Positions 1 to 9,920 of a DNA stretch of 46,183 nt are shown here, in pieces; position 1 is the stretch's first letter; every line of letters starts with the position of its first letter. This stretch comes from Verrucomicrobiota bacterium. Its GTDB lineage: Bacteria > Verrucomicrobiota > Verrucomicrobiia > Limisphaerales > UBA9464. Location of the stretch: contig JARXAF010000090.1 in assembly GCA_029865985.1 (NCBI GenBank), positions 1-46,183 of the forward strand, in the 5' to 3' direction. Below the pieces are notes generated by a model that worked only from the letters and a program-made list of their open reading frames with translations, had not been told where the DNA came from and ran no database searches. The position numbers were made by a program, and so were the translations under genes.

Positions 1-1
1 A

Positions 2-1876
2 GGCGGCAAGTCCAACACCGGTGAAGGTGGTGAAGACCCCGAGCGCTTCACCCCCTTGCCCAATGGCGATTCCAAGAACTCCGCCATCAAACAGGTGGCG
101 TCGGGCCGCTTTGGCGTGACCAGCCAGTACCTGGTCAACGCTCAGGAACTCCAGATCAAGATGGCCCAGGGCGCCAAGCCCGGTGAGGGCGGCCAGTTGC
201 CCGGAACCAAGGTCTATCCGTGGGTGGCCAAGACTCGTCACTCGACCCCGGGTGTGGGTTTGATTTCGCCGCCGCCGCACCACGACATCTATTCCATCGA
301 GGATCTGGCCGAGCTGATCCACGATCTCAAGAACGCCAACATCCACGCCCGCATCAGCGTCAAGCTGGTGTCCGAGGTGGGCGTCGGCACCATCGCTGCC
401 GGTGTGGCCAAGGCTCATGCCGATGTGGTGCTCATTTCGGGATACGACGGCGGCACGGGTGCTTCACCGCAAACGTCCATCAAGCACGCGGGTATTCCGT
501 GGGAACTCGGTCTGGCCGAAACCCATCAGACCTTGGTGCTCAACAACCTGCGCTCGCGCATCGTGGTTGAGACCGACGGTCAATTGAAGACCGGACGCGA
601 CGTGGTCATCGCCGCGCTGCTCGGCGCCGAAGAGTTCGGCTTTGCCACCGCACCGCTGGTGTCACTGGGCTGCATCATGATGCGCGTGTGCCACCTGAAC
701 ACCTGCCCTGTCGGTGTCGCCACCCAAGACCCGGAACTGCGCAAGCGCTTCACCGGCGAACCGGAGCACGCGATCAACTTCATGCGATTCATCGCCCAAG
801 AAGTCCGCGAGATCATGGCCCAATTGGGCTTCCGCTCCATCACCGAGATGGTGGGTCGCACCGACCGGCTCGAGCCCCGCAAGGCCATCGAACACTGGAA
901 GGCCAAGGGCGTTGACTTCAGCAAGATCCTCTATCAGCCGGAAGCCGGCCCTGAGGTCGGTCGCTATTGCCAGATGGTCCAAGATCACGGCATCGACAAG
1001 TCGCTAGACATCACCCAGTTGCTGCCGCTGTGCCGACCGGCCATTGAGCGGGGCGAAAAGGTCAAGGCGACCCTCCCGATCCGAAACGTCAACCGCGTCG
1101 CCGGAACCATCACCGGCAGCGAACTGACCCGCCAACGCGGTGCCGCCGGCCTGCCGGAAGACACCATCCAAATCACCTTCCAAGGCAGCGCGGGCCAAAG
1201 CTTCGGTGCGTTCATGCCCAAGGGCATGTCGTTCACGCTCGAAGGCGACGCCAACGACTACTTCGGCAAAGGCCTGAGCGGCGGCAAGCTCATCCTCTAT
1301 CCCCCGGCGGCGAGCACGTTCGCCCCGGAGAAGAACATGATCGTCGGCAACGTGGCGCTGTACGGTGCGACCCAAGGCGAGGTCTTCATCCGCGGCATGG
1401 CGGGTGAGCGCTTCGGCGTCCGCAATTCCGGCGTCAAGGCCGTCGTCGAAGCCGTGGGTGACCATGGCTGCGAATACATGACCGGCGGAACGGTGGTCAT
1501 CCTCGGCCCTACCGGCCGCAATTTCGCCGCGGGCATGTCCGGCGGTGTCGCGTATATCTACGACGAGGCAGGAGACTTCGCCTCCAAGTGCAACCTGCAA
1601 ATGGTTGCCTTGGAGAAGCTGGAAGAATCCGACAACGCCGTGCTCCAAGAGATGATCCAAAACCACGCGATCAACACCAAGAGCACCCGGGCCGCTTCCA
1701 TCCTCAAGGACTGGAGCACCACTCAGGCGAAGTTCATCAAGGTGATGCCCCGCGACTACAAGCGTGTCCTCACAGCGCTGCTCAAAGCCCAGGCCGATGG
1801 CCTCACGGGCGATGACGCGCTGAACGCCGCCTTCGAAGCCAACTCCAAAGACGTCTCCCGGACCGGTGGGGGCTAA
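2..1876 (+). CDS. gltB: Glutamate synthase large subunit, C-terminal part (partial, 5' end outside window)
   Basis: Catalyses the NADPH-dependent transfer of the glutamine amide to 2-oxoglutarate, giving two glutamates, together with the GltD product. The reading frame is open from base 2, upstream of the TTG at 56 listed in the ORF track, and begins with the family signature [16 protein letters not shown] of the FMN-binding synthase domain, so the 5' end is simply cut by the window. Further on are the 3Fe-4S cysteines in [15 protein letters not shown] and the glycine-rich C-terminal beta-helix (GXGXG) domain, with repeats such as GKGLSGGK and GGTVVILG. The N-terminal glutaminase domain is not visible. 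gltD follows 66 bp downstream on the same strand, the usual pairing. The identification is secure; only its completeness is unknown. Confidence 0.97.
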   Translation, partial: GGKSNTGEGGEDPERFTPLPNGDSKNSAIKQVASGRFGVTSQYLVNAQELQIKMAQGAKPGEGGQLPGTKVYPWVAKTRHSTPGVGLISPPPHHDIYSIEDLAELIHDLKNANIHARISVKLVSEVGVGTIAAGVAKAHADVVLISGYDGGTGASPQTSIKHAGIPWELGLAETHQTLVLNNLRSRIVVETDGQLKTGRDVVIAALLGAEEFGFATAPLVSLGCIMMRVCHLNTCPVGVATQDPELRKRFTGEPEHAINFMRFIAQEVREIMAQLGFRSITEMVGRTDRLEPRKAIEHWKAKGVDFSKILYQPEAGPEVGRYCQMVQDHGIDKSLDITQLLPLCRPAIERGEKVKATLPIRNVNRVAGTITGSELTRQRGAAGLPEDTIQITFQGSAGQSFGAFMPKGMSFTLEGDANDYFGKGLSGGKLILYPPAASTFAPEKNMIVGNVALYGATQGEVFIRGMAGERFGVRNSGVKAVVEAVGDHGCEYMTGGTVVILGPTGRNFAAGMSGGVAYIYDEAGDFASKCNLQMVALEKLEESDNAVLQEMIQNHAINTKSTRAASILKDWSTTQAKFIKVMPRDYKRVLTALLKAQADGLTGDDALNAAFEANSKDVSRTGGG

Positions 1877-1942
1877 TATTCAAGCGCGACACAGAACCCC
1901 GCAAATCGTCACGAGACCTAGGCCTTCAAACGACATAGAGAC

Positions 1943-3421
1943 ATGGGAAAACCCACAGGATTCCTCGAATACGCTCGCGAACTTCCTCTCGACCGTAGCG
2001 CCCTGAAACGCATCAAGGACTGGAACGAGTTCCATGAGCACATGGACGACCAGCACCTGCGTCAGCAAGGCGCCCGGTGCATGGATTGCGGCGTGCCCTT
2101 CTGCCACAATGGCACCCTGGTCAGCGGCATGGCCAGCGGTTGCCCCATCAACAACCTGATCCCCGAGTGGAACGATCTCGTGTATCGAGGGCTGTGGAAG
2201 GAAGCACTGGACCGTCTGCACAAGACCAACAACTTCCCTGAATTCACCGGTCGGGTCTGCCCCGCTCCGTGCGAAGGCTCCTGCGTGCTGGGCATCAATG
2301 CGCCGCCGGTGACCATCAAGAACATCGAGTGCACCATCATCGACCACGCCTGGGAAAAAGGCTGGGTCAAGCCGCAGCCGCCCAAGAAGCGCACCGGCAA
2401 GAAGGTGGCCGTCATCGGTTCCGGTCCCGCCGGCCTTTCAGCGGCGGCCCAGCTCAACCGCGCTGGCCATTATGTCACCGTGTTTGAGCGCGCCGACCGT
2501 CCGGGCGGTTTGCTCATGTACGGCATCCCGAACATGAAGCTCGACAAGCAGAAGGTCGTGCTGCGCCGCATCAAGCAAATGGAGCGTGAAGGCATCGCCT
2601 TCCGCTGCAACACCGAGGTCGGTCGCGACATCACCTCCGCCCAGCTCATCGAAGACTTCGACGCCGTGGTGTTGTGCACCGGTGCCACGAAGCCGCGCGA
2701 CTTGCCCATCGAAGGCCGTCAGTCCAAGGGCATCCACTTCGCCATGGAGTTCCTCCACGGCAACACCAAGGCCCTGCTCGACAAGGCGCAGCCTCCGATC
2801 TCGGCGGCCGGGAAGGATGTCATCATCATCGGTGGTGGCGACACCGGCACCGACTGCGTGGGCACATCCATGCGCCACGGCTGCAAGAGCCTGATCCAAG
2901 TGGAGATCCTGCCCAAGCCGCCCACCGAGCGCGCCAAGGACAATCCCTGGCCGGAGTGGCCCAAGACCTACAAGATGGACTACGGTCAGGAAGAGGCCGC
3001 AGCCGTGTACGGGGCCGATCCGCGCGTCTACCTGACGACCGCCAAGAAGTTCCTCACCGACGATCAGGGCAACGTGTCCGGAGTGCATCTGGTGGAGATC
3101 CGCTGGGAGCGCAACGACAAGGGGCAATTCACCCCGGTCGATGTTCCGGGAACCGATCGCGTGGTTCCGGCACAACTGGTCCTCTTGGCCATGGGCTTCC
3201 TCGGGCCCGAGCAGCCGTTGCTCGAGTCGCTCGGGCTGGAGCGCGATCCGCGTTCCAACATCAAGGCCGAGCATGGCCGCTTCAACACCAGCATCCCCAA
3301 AGTGTTCGCGGCCGGTGACTGCCGCCGCGGTCAAAGCCTCGTGGTGTGGGCCTTCAATGAAGGCCGCGGTGCCGCCCGTGAGTGCGATCGCTACCTCATG
3401 GGTTCCAGCTCACTGCCCTGA
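1943..3421 (+). CDS. gltD: Glutamate synthase small subunit (NADPH, FAD, Fe-S)
   Basis: 492 aa, the usual length for the family. It passes electrons from NADPH through FAD and two 4Fe-4S clusters to the large subunit. The N-terminal ferredoxin-like part has two cysteine groups, CMDCGVPFC and CPAPCEGSC. The FAD-binding Rossmann motif is [10 protein letters not shown] near residue 158, and the NAD(P)H-binding motif GGGDTGTDC lies near residue 298. The C-terminal [15 protein letters not shown] is the conserved FAD-contacting end. The ATG at 1943 gives a start ([12 protein letters not shown]) typical of GltD. It follows gltB and is followed by a strong terminator, so gltBD appears to be a two-gene operon for ammonia assimilation. 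Confidence 0.97.
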   Translation: MGKPTGFLEYARELPLDRSALKRIKDWNEFHEHMDDQHLRQQGARCMDCGVPFCHNGTLVSGMASGCPINNLIPEWNDLVYRGLWKEALDRLHKTNNFPEFTGRVCPAPCEGSCVLGINAPPVTIKNIECTIIDHAWEKGWVKPQPPKKRTGKKVAVIGSGPAGLSAAAQLNRAGHYVTVFERADRPGGLLMYGIPNMKLDKQKVVLRRIKQMEREGIAFRCNTEVGRDITSAQLIEDFDAVVLCTGATKPRDLPIEGRQSKGIHFAMEFLHGNTKALLDKAQPPISAAGKDVIIIGGGDTGTDCVGTSMRHGCKSLIQVEILPKPPTERAKDNPWPEWPKTYKMDYGQEEAAAVYGADPRVYLTTAKKFLTDDQGNVSGVHLVEIRWERNDKGQFTPVDVPGTDRVVPAQLVLLAMGFLGPEQPLLESLGLERDPRSNIKAEHGRFNTSIPKVFAAGDCRRGQSLVVWAFNEGRGAARECDRYLMGSSSLP

Positions 3422-3463
3422 TCCACGGATCTCCGAAAGATCTTCGGCAACGCATTGCTCTCG

Positions 3464-3503
3464 GAAGGCGAAGAGAAACCTCTCTTCGCCTTCTTGCTTT
3501 CTC
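3464..3503 (+). terminator. Rho-independent terminator of gltBD
   Basis: A perfect 12-bp inverted repeat (GAAGGCGAAGAG / CTCTTCGCCTTC) with a 6-nt loop AAACCT is followed by the T-rich run TTGCTTTCT. It starts about 40 bp after the gltD stop and upstream of the IF-1 ATG, so it should separate the two transcription units. The T tract is interrupted, but stem quality and position are convincing. Confidence 0.8.
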
Positions 3504-3544
3504 CCCGGCCCCGCTTCAGCCCAGACTGTCCCCACTCGACCGCC

Positions 3545-3793
3545 ATGCCCAAGGAAGATGCCATCCATGTCCCCGCCCAGGTTCTGGGCCCACTCGGAGT
3601 CGCCGCCTACCGCATGCGCCTGTCCAACGGATATGAGCTGGTGGCGCATGTCACCCGCAAGCTCCAACCGGTGATCGGCCCGATCCAACCGGGCGATCAG
3701 GTGGATCTCGAACTGTCCCCGTTCGATTTGTCCCGCGGACGCATCATTGGCCGCATCGGTCCTTCCGGAAGTATTGCCAACGCCGCCGTCTAA
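3545..3793 (+). CDS. infA: Translation initiation factor IF-1-like protein (diverged)
   Basis: 82-aa S1/OB-fold protein. The ORF track starts at a TTG at 3455, which lies upstream of the gltD terminator; the ATG at 3545 gives MPKEDAIHVPAQVLG, the usual IF-1 beginning. Other IF-1 signatures are LSNGYELVAHV, QPGDQVDLELSPFDLSRGRI and the 70-80 aa size. IF-1 binds the ribosomal A site during initiation. Unusually, the basic segment that normally reads like GKMRKNYIRI is replaced by RKLQPVIGPI, and there is a tail of about ten residues, so this may be a specialised or second IF-1 copy. The family call is solid; equivalence to the housekeeping factor is less sure. Confidence 0.85.
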   Translation: MPKEDAIHVPAQVLGPLGVAAYRMRLSNGYELVAHVTRKLQPVIGPIQPGDQVDLELSPFDLSRGRIIGRIGPSGSIANAAV

Positions 3794-4163
3794 ACGACGC
3801 AGCCTGAACAACGCTGTGTCATTGTCCGAAGCGGCCGATAGCGCCAACCTCGGGTGGGTCAGGCGGCCGGTCGGGTGGCCATCGAGGCCTTCGTCGCGGC
3901 GGCCGAACCGTCCTGATTTCCCGACCAATTGCGTCTCGAGCGCCTGTCACCATGGCGTCCTCGGAAACTCTTCTTCTCGGGTTCCGCCGGGAATCCGGGA
4001 CAGGCTCTCTCCGAACCCGGTTGGCCTGGTCGCCCCGCCCTGGTGTCCAGGGACGGCCGGAGGATGGGGGGCGCATCGTTTTGGAATGACCGCTAGAAAT
4101 CGTCCCTCTCAGGCCACAACGGACCGGTTGATCACCGCCCCCACTTGACCCAAAGTATCCCCC
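3794..4163 (+). other. 370-bp intergenic stretch without a convincing gene
   Basis: This lies between the IF-1 gene and the asparagine-synthetase-like gene. The open frames here (for example 3747-4148) overlap infA and have proline/arginine/serine-rich translations with no recognisable family, so they are not called. It contains a small stem CCCTGG-TGT-CCAGGG and one reverse copy (GGGACAGGCTC, 3997-4007) of the GGAGCCTGTCCC motif found elsewhere in the window. No tRNA-like cloverleaf or clear promoter was seen. Confidence 0.5.
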
Positions 4164-5486
4164 ATGCACCCCGAGTACGTTGAACGCGTCGTCAACCTCC
4201 TGGACCCCGCGCAGAATCGCTTGCGGAACACCTCCTACGAAGAGGCCGTCCAACGCGTGCTCAGTGGTGACGCAGCCCGTGTCGCTGAAATTGACGGTTC
4301 CTTCGCGCTGCTGGCCCGCAACGGCAAGACCGTGCGCATGGCCCGGTCCCTCGATCGCCCCATGCGATATTTCCTGGCCAAACGCGCCGAGGGGCCTGCC
4401 CTCATCGTGGCCGACCGCATGGATGCCATCCACGCCCAGCTCGAACGCGAAGGGTTGTCCGACCAGTTCCATCCGAGCTACACCCGTATGGTTCCGGCGC
4501 ATTATGTCGTCGAAATCCAACTCATCGGATGCCCCGACCCCGACCCGCTCTACACCCGCTACTTCAATCCGCTGCCCAACTCGCTGCCGGCGGACCTCGA
4601 CACTATCGGTCGCCAATACATCGGCGCGTTGGCGGACGAAATTGGCAAGCAACTCGGATCCATCGATCCGAAGGAACCCATCGGGGTGGCCTTTTCCGGC
4701 GGTGTCGATAGTGGTGCGGTCTTATTGGCCACCTACTTCCAGATGCGCCGTCTGGGCATGAGTCCATCGCGGCTCAAGGCCTTCACCCTGAATCTCGGAG
4801 ATGGCCCCGATCTGGCACAGGCGCGCCGCTTTCTAGAACCACTCGGTCTGAGCCTCTTCCTCGAGGAAATCTCCGGAAACCCTGCCGAACTCAATCCATC
4901 TGAAACGCTCCGGGTCCTCGAAGACTACAAGCCTTTGGACGTGGAGTGCGGATCCATGGCTCTGGCCCTCTGCCGCGGCATTCGCGAACGGTATCCCGAC
5001 TGGAAGCACCTCTTCGATGGCGACGGCGGCGATGAAAACCTCAAGGACTACCCGATCGAGGAGAACCCCGAACTGACCATCCGCTCAGTGGTCCACAATC
5101 TCATGCTCTACCACGAAGGATGGGGCGTCGGACGCATCAAGCACTCATTGACCTACAGCGGTGGCCTCAGCCGCGGCTATGTGCGCACCTATGCTCCCGC
5201 TCGGAAGCATGGATTCGAGGGATACAGCCCCCTGATGAGCCGGGGCGTGATGGCTGTCAGCGAATCCATTCCGTTCATCGAACTCACCCGATACGACGTA
5301 CCCACCCTTTACTCGCTCAAGGGCGAGGTGGTGCGACGCGGAATCAAGGCCGTGTTTGGTGTCGATATGCCCATCTTCGAAAAACGCCGCTTCCAACACG
5401 GCGCCATCGCCAAGGAAAGCCTCCGGCAACGAATCCCGGCTCAAGAGGCCAAATACCGCCGGGAGTTCATGGCCTTGTATTCCTGA
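4164..5486 (+). CDS. Asparagine-synthetase-like ATP-pyrophosphatase protein lacking the glutaminase Cys
   Basis: 440 aa. The C-terminal two thirds form an AsnB-type adenylating domain: the PP-loop SGGVDSG is at residues 178-184 and the acidic motif FDGDGGDEN near residue 286. The first 130 residues resemble only the later part of a class II glutamine amidotransferase domain (DGSFALLARNGK, then DRPMRYFLAKR). The N-terminal nucleophile Cys2 and the segment after it are absent, since the protein starts MHPEYVER. It could therefore use ammonia or another amine donor, or make a different amide, rather than being a classical glutamine-hydrolysing AsnB. The ATG at 4164 is the first in frame and has no clear Shine-Dalgarno. 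It stands alone, convergent with the response regulator. The substrate is not predictable from sequence. Confidence 0.8.
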   Translation: MHPEYVERVVNLLDPAQNRLRNTSYEEAVQRVLSGDAARVAEIDGSFALLARNGKTVRMARSLDRPMRYFLAKRAEGPALIVADRMDAIHAQLEREGLSDQFHPSYTRMVPAHYVVEIQLIGCPDPDPLYTRYFNPLPNSLPADLDTIGRQYIGALADEIGKQLGSIDPKEPIGVAFSGGVDSGAVLLATYFQMRRLGMSPSRLKAFTLNLGDGPDLAQARRFLEPLGLSLFLEEISGNPAELNPSETLRVLEDYKPLDVECGSMALALCRGIRERYPDWKHLFDGDGGDENLKDYPIEENPELTIRSVVHNLMLYHEGWGVGRIKHSLTYSGGLSRGYVRTYAPARKHGFEGYSPLMSRGVMAVSESIPFIELTRYDVPTLYSLKGEVVRRGIKAVFGVDMPIFEKRRFQHGAIAKESLRQRIPAQEAKYRREFMALYS

Positions 5487-5569
5487 GCCAACGATGCCGT
5501 TGGATCGTTGCGCGTCCCGATCCTGTAGGGGCGTTCGACCGGTTCAGAGCACACACCACTGACCACGCT

Positions 5570-6322
5570 TCAATCGCCCTGTGAAGAGGCTTGGGCAGAC
5601 TGCTGGGCTCGTTCTTGGTTCAGGCTCAGGAGCTTTCTTTCGGCCTGAGACCGATTGTGAACCCCCAGTTTGACATAAATACGGCGGATGTAAGTACGAA
5701 CGGTGGCGTAGGTCAGTCCGACAGCCTCTGAAATTTGCTTCACGGAATCGCCGGTTTCGACCATTTGCCGAAGCAGTTCATTTTCCTTGGCAGTCAATTC
5801 CGGGAGATCGTGAGCCTTCTGGTGCTCCCGTGATCCGTGGAATCGCCAGACTTCGAGCAGACGGCGGGCTATTTGAGCATCCAGTGGCGAGCCACCCCCG
5901 GCAGCCAATGTCACACCATCCACAATCGCCCGCCATCCAGAGCGCTTGAGCATGTAGCCCACCGCACCGGAACTCAGTGCTTCCCGGATGCTCGAGTCGT
6001 CTTCGAAAACCGTCAGAACGATAAACGAGGTGTTGGTCATCGAGGCGCTCAGAGCCCGGAGTACATCGATGCCTGTTCCATCGGGAAGTCCGAGATCCAG
6101 CAGCACGATATGGGGTTGCCACTCCGGCAACCGCTGAATGGCATCCCGAACCGTTCGTGCGCCCCCCAAGAACTCGAACTGAGGCTGGTGCCCAAGGCAT
6201 GCGGCCAGCATTTCACCGAAGCCGGAAGAATCCTCCACCATCGCCACCTTGACCCGTGGTTTATCCCACGACATGTCCGGGGGTAAGTGGTCCGATTTGG
6301 ATTCAATCATCGCGGGGGTCAT
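5570..6322 (-). CDS. Response regulator, NarL/FixJ (LuxR) family
   Basis: 250 aa. An N-terminal receiver (about 23-140) has acidic residues E30/D31, phospho-acceptor D76 in VLLDLGLPDG, a conserved threonine in IVLTVFED and lysine in GYMLKRS. The C-terminal LuxR helix-turn-helix is at about 177-235 (LTAKENELLRQM, then QISEAVGLTYATVRTYI). It is likely phosphorylated by the kinase encoded immediately upstream: the ATG overlaps the kinase stop in an ATGA (6319-6322), implying translational coupling. A later start at Met17 (MSWDKPRVKVAMVED) would also keep the whole receiver. Target genes are unknown; the divergent genes from 9921 onwards are obvious candidates by position. Confidence 0.92.
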   Translation of the reverse strand: MTPAMIESKSDHLPPDMSWDKPRVKVAMVEDSSGFGEMLAACLGHQPQFEFLGGARTVRDAIQRLPEWQPHIVLLDLGLPDGTGIDVLRALSASMTNTSFIVLTVFEDDSSIREALSSGAVGYMLKRSGWRAIVDGVTLAAGGGSPLDAQIARRLLEVWRFHGSREHQKAHDLPELTAKENELLRQMVETGDSVKQISEAVGLTYATVRTYIRRIYVKLGVHNRSQAERKLLSLNQERAQQSAQASSQGD

Positions 6323-9300
6323 ACAACCAATCGAGGCACTTGGATCAGGATGACAGAGCAGCCGGGGCGAGAAAGCACTGAAGTCGTCCCTCCGAAATCT
6401 TTGGCCCGATTCAGGATGCTCGACAATCCGCGGCCCGACAACAATGCGGTCTGCAAGTCAAACCCGCAGCCATTGTCTTCAACACGGAAGGAAACCGAGT
6501 CGTCGCTGACCCTCAAATGCATCTCCAACTCGGTGGCTCGACCATGTTTCACGGCATTGCGAGTCAACTCCTGGGTCGCCGCGATAAGCAACTGCCGGAC
6601 CCATCCACTGATCTCGTGCTCATGACCTGACAACATCTTGAAATCGAGCCCCACAGCGCAGACATCTAAGTAGCTTTTCGCCAGAAGCTCCAAATGTTTT
6701 GCAACGTCTTCAGCGGACTCGGAGACATCGCGCAGCAGCCACACCATCTTGTCCAACGATTCAACCGCCTGAACCGATCGCCCATGAATTCGATCGACCA
6801 TACCCAAGGTGGTAAACTCTAGACCCGAAGCATTCTTCACCTGCTCTGCCAAGAGCTGAATTTCGCTCAACCGATTGCCCAAATCATCGTGTAGACTTCG
6901 ACCGATACGAAGTCGGTCTTCTTGGATTCCTTCCAGTGTGCGGATACGAAGCTGACGTTTCTGGAGTGTCGATCGATAGAAATGCCAGAAAGCAACCCCA
7001 ACCAGCGAGAGAACCGCGGCTATGAAAATGTTCCGCCATCGTTTTACCAGTTGTTGGTACTGGTCCAACTTCACGCTGATGGAGGGTGCATCCTTCCAAT
7101 CACCTCCAAACTGTTTGGTTTGAACCCGCAGAACCAAGTCTGACCAAGCACCTCCATCCAGTTTGATCTGAATATTCCGGGGACTCAATGTGCTGGCTGG
7201 ATTGGCCATCTGAATGGGTTCCCCATCCCGCGAGTACCTCCAATCGATACTTTCCTGAGCAAGGGAACAGCGAATCAGTGGCGGACGAAGGGTTGCATCT
7301 AGGTTTCTTCGAAATCCCAACAGGATATCAACTCCCCCGGGAATGACCAAAGGGTTCATGGAAACCACGCCATTAAAATAACCGTTGGCTCCGGTGTAGA
7401 TTTGGCCAATCCCAACCCGTGGCTGCCAAGCCTTGTTTTCCTCAGCATCGAGCCGAAACACAGCAACTCCCTTGTTCGAGGGCAAAGCCACTTCTCCCGA
7501 CGGCAAAACACATGGTTTTCCCGAGCGTTTGGAGGTCAAACGAATGTCCGAAAAGCTGGAGAAATGAACCACCCGACGGATGACTTCCGCATCGACCTTT
7601 GACTCAGGGTGCCCGCGTTTGTTGGCGAAGTACTCGTTGAGCCATGTTGGATTCACTTCCAAACACCCTTCATCTGTGGCCAACCAAAGGTTCGATTGCT
7701 GATCTTGGAACCATTTGGAATTCAAGCGCGGGAAAACACCTTGTTGGGAACCGAGAATCGCCACCGCCTGACCGTTCTGAATGGCCACCTGAGAACCTCC
7801 CACCACCAACAATCGATCCTGACGATCCACAAACAGCGACTGAAGGGAGTTCACTCGGTTCAACTCCTCCGAAATGTTTTCCCACCGATTCTTGGACCAG
7901 CAACGGAGGATCTTTCCGTCGATCACCCAGACCCGATCCTTCTGTGTGGCCAAATCAAAAACAGGGCCTTCCGTCGGGATCACCCTCAGAGCCGACGTTT
8001 CGGCTGGAATGTGGACGATGTTCCCGATATCGAGCCCGGCCCAAATGCCCCCCAATTCATCCACCGCGAGAGAAATCACCCTGCGGCCCTTGGTTGTGCC
8101 GGAATAATCCTGCGTTGGAACAGCCCGACCATCGCGATCCAAAATCAGCAACAGACCGCGCCCGCCCACAACCAAGCCCCGTGGTGACACGGCGAGCGAA
8201 CTCACATAGCCATCCACCGGCAGCTGTGGAGAAGCGTTCGTCACCGCCTTCAACTCATCCCCATGGCGAATCATTAATCCATGGCTCCCGGCAGCGACCC
8301 AGAATCCACCGTGGTCATCCGAAACGGCGCTGAGCACGACGAACATCTCCCTTCGGCCAATGACCTCAACGGTCTGTCCCCCGCGCGAATCCATGGGAAC
8401 CGCTCCTGGCGTTCCCTTCAACGTCAGCAAACGAATTGGATCTCGGCTAATCAACCGGAGGCCGGACACTTCGCCACCCACCCACCAGTTTCCCAAATGA
8501 TCCTCGTGGATGGCTTGAATGGGTTCCGAATACTCGAACGCCTTGTAGATTCGACGATCCTTACCTTCATGCTGGATATGATAAATCAGCCCTTGGTCGG
8601 ACCCCATCAAGAACGCTCCACGCGAGGTGTCGTGATAGCAGCGTTCCGACCGAAATAGGGAAGCCTCGTCGTCGGGTTGCCGTTGCCAAATGCCGTCGGT
8701 CCGAGTGAAAAGCTTCAGTTGTTTTGATTCGGTCAGGATAGAAAGCCAAATCCGCTGCTGGCGGTCCTCAAACATCCCGCACCGATACACCCGCTCTCCA
8801 GAGGCAAGCGGTCCGGGAATTTGCGTCCAGCCTTGCGGGGTTCCACGCCAAAGAGTGCCCTGATCATCCACCCGATACACACCGCCCTCTCGCCCCCCCC
8901 ACAAATCCAACTTCAGACCCACGGATTTTGATTTGGAAGCCGGCTCTGACGGAAAACTGGCCTCCATCGTTCCGCGTCGCCCGCGGATCTCACTGCCTGT
9001 CTTGAACCACACCCACCCCAATCCGTCCTTCGCCAAGTTGGATCCCTCGAAGCGGCTTTTTTCATACACGCCGTCCGACCGGAGCTGAATGGAGAAAATG
9101 GCCTTTCGACCCTGCATCCAAAGTAGCCCAGAACCGTCGGTGAAAATGTCTTCAATGGATTCGTCCTTCAGGTCTGCGAGTTCCTCCGGGATGCGGAACG
9201 TCTTTCCGTCGAAGATTCTCAAACCATACTGGCTGCCAACCCACAGCAAACCATCATTGGACTCCCACAATGCTTGGACCGGTCCGCCGGGCAAACCATC

Positions 9301-9537
9301 GCGTTCGCCCCAACTTTCGTTCAAATAAGGCTCTAAAATGGGGGCGGGCAGCACTGGGGCGGTTTTCTCGACTTGAGCTTGGGTGCTCCTCGTCAAAAAC
9401 AACGCCAACAACGCCAGCACCGAAAACCACGCGCTCATCGCGGGCCACAACACAGTGCCCACCCGAGAAACCGGACGCCTGGGCCCAACGGATCGCCCCC
9501 CCTGGGGCCATTTTGGACCATCAGGGTTGTTCTCCAT
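6319..9537 (-). CDS. Two-component sensor histidine kinase with periplasmic propeller (Reg_prop/Y_Y_Y type)
   Basis: 1072 aa from the ATG at 9537; a GTG at 9561 would add 8 residues. Order: N-terminal signal/membrane segment (WFSVLALLALFLT), a long periplasmic region with propeller-like repeats (SNDGLLWVGSQYGLRIFDG, HEDHLGNWWVGGE, DELGGIWAGLD) and a following Y_Y_Y-like beta domain, a membrane helix (NIFIAAVLSLVGVAFWHFY), a HisKA_3 dimerisation domain with phospho-acceptor H883 in RSLHDDLGNRLSEI, and a HATPase domain (ELTRNAVKHG, VEDNGCGFD, SGRGLSSI). In Bacteroidetes and Verrucomicrobiota such propeller kinases often sense oligosaccharides; the ligand here is not predictable. It forms an ATGA-coupled operon with the downstream response regulator. 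Confidence 0.92.
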   Translation of the reverse strand: MENNPDGPKWPQGGRSVGPRRPVSRVGTVLWPAMSAWFSVLALLALFLTRSTQAQVEKTAPVLPAPILEPYLNESWGERDGLPGGPVQALWESNDGLLWVGSQYGLRIFDGKTFRIPEELADLKDESIEDIFTDGSGLLWMQGRKAIFSIQLRSDGVYEKSRFEGSNLAKDGLGWVWFKTGSEIRGRRGTMEASFPSEPASKSKSVGLKLDLWGGREGGVYRVDDQGTLWRGTPQGWTQIPGPLASGERVYRCGMFEDRQQRIWLSILTESKQLKLFTRTDGIWQRQPDDEASLFRSERCYHDTSRGAFLMGSDQGLIYHIQHEGKDRRIYKAFEYSEPIQAIHEDHLGNWWVGGEVSGLRLISRDPIRLLTLKGTPGAVPMDSRGGQTVEVIGRREMFVVLSAVSDDHGGFWVAAGSHGLMIRHGDELKAVTNASPQLPVDGYVSSLAVSPRGLVVGGRGLLLILDRDGRAVPTQDYSGTTKGRRVISLAVDELGGIWAGLDIGNIVHIPAETSALRVIPTEGPVFDLATQKDRVWVIDGKILRCWSKNRWENISEELNRVNSLQSLFVDRQDRLLVVGGSQVAIQNGQAVAILGSQQGVFPRLNSKWFQDQQSNLWLATDEGCLEVNPTWLNEYFANKRGHPESKVDAEVIRRVVHFSSFSDIRLTSKRSGKPCVLPSGEVALPSNKGVAVFRLDAEENKAWQPRVGIGQIYTGANGYFNGVVSMNPLVIPGGVDILLGFRRNLDATLRPPLIRCSLAQESIDWRYSRDGEPIQMANPASTLSPRNIQIKLDGGAWSDLVLRVQTKQFGGDWKDAPSISVKLDQYQQLVKRWRNIFIAAVLSLVGVAFWHFYRSTLQKRQLRIRTLEGIQEDRLRIGRSLHDDLGNRLSEIQLLAEQVKNASGLEFTTLGMVDRIHGRSVQAVESLDKMVWLLRDVSESAEDVAKHLELLAKSYLDVCAVGLDFKMLSGHEHEISGWVRQLLIAATQELTRNAVKHGRATELEMHLRVSDDSVSFRVEDNGCGFDLQTALLSGRGLSSILNRAKDFGGTTSVLSRPGCSVILIQVPRLVV

Positions 9538-9561
9538 GAAACGCTGGTGTGTCGTGTTCAC

Positions 9562-9920
9562 TCTGTCATTTGAGGCAGCGGCTCACATCCAAGAAAACCC
9601 CTACTCGTACGGCACTGCTCGCAGAGCCAATGGTCTCCACTCCGGACTTCGCTCAAGCCAGAGACGTGGCATCTCCAATTGGATACACGTTCGTTGGAAA
9701 TATGCTCCTCAGACACACCAGATTGTCAATTCTTCACCACATCTGGTCATTTGACAGGCCTGCAGCGACACACCAGCGACAACCCGTTACTACTTTTGTG
9801 GACCTTCCGTTACAGACAATCGTTGGGTAAGAATTTACCCGTATCTAACTTAGTCTCGACCTTTAGAGCACGCTTACCCAAGCGGTCCGGAACGGTTGAA
9901 GGCGACAGAACTGAACCAGT
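9562..9920. other. Divergent intergenic regulatory region between the sensor kinase and the 112-aa ORF
   Basis: About 360 bp, richer in A+T than the flanking genes. It holds back-to-back TTGACA hexamers (minus strand at 9724-9729, plus strand at 9751-9756), neither with a convincing -10 element at normal spacing. It also holds the short palindrome GGGTAA-GAAT-TTACCC (9825-9840) and a nearby CTTACCCAA (9873-9881). Short ORFs in the track here overlap each other and look accidental. This is the likely promoter and operator region for genes on both sides. Confidence 0.45.
9823..9881. promoter_or_regulatory. TTGGGTAAG motif pair including the palindrome GGGTAA-N4-TTACCC
   Basis: TTGGGTAAG is present at 9823-9831 on the plus strand, where it forms half of a perfect 6-bp-arm palindrome (9825-9840). 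It recurs inverted as CTTACCCAA at 9873-9881. A third copy is at 10211-10219, near the 3' end of the 112-aa ORF and about 95 bp before the LuxR-type gene. Placement between two DNA-binding regulators suggests an operator, but that is an inference from spacing alone. Confidence 0.35.

Noticed and set aside
2438-3334. 298-aa minus-strand ORF opposite gltD
   Set aside because: Shadow of gltD, with no recognisable domain; similar shadows occur opposite mrdA (21485-22474) and the murE-like gene (39779-40777).
3747-4148. 133-aa ORF after infA
   Set aside because: It overlaps infA and is Pro/Arg/Ser-rich with no initiation context or family resemblance.
9724-9756. Back-to-back TTGACA hexamers as divergent promoters
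   Set aside because: Neither has a credible -10 element at 16-19 bp, so no promoter is called.
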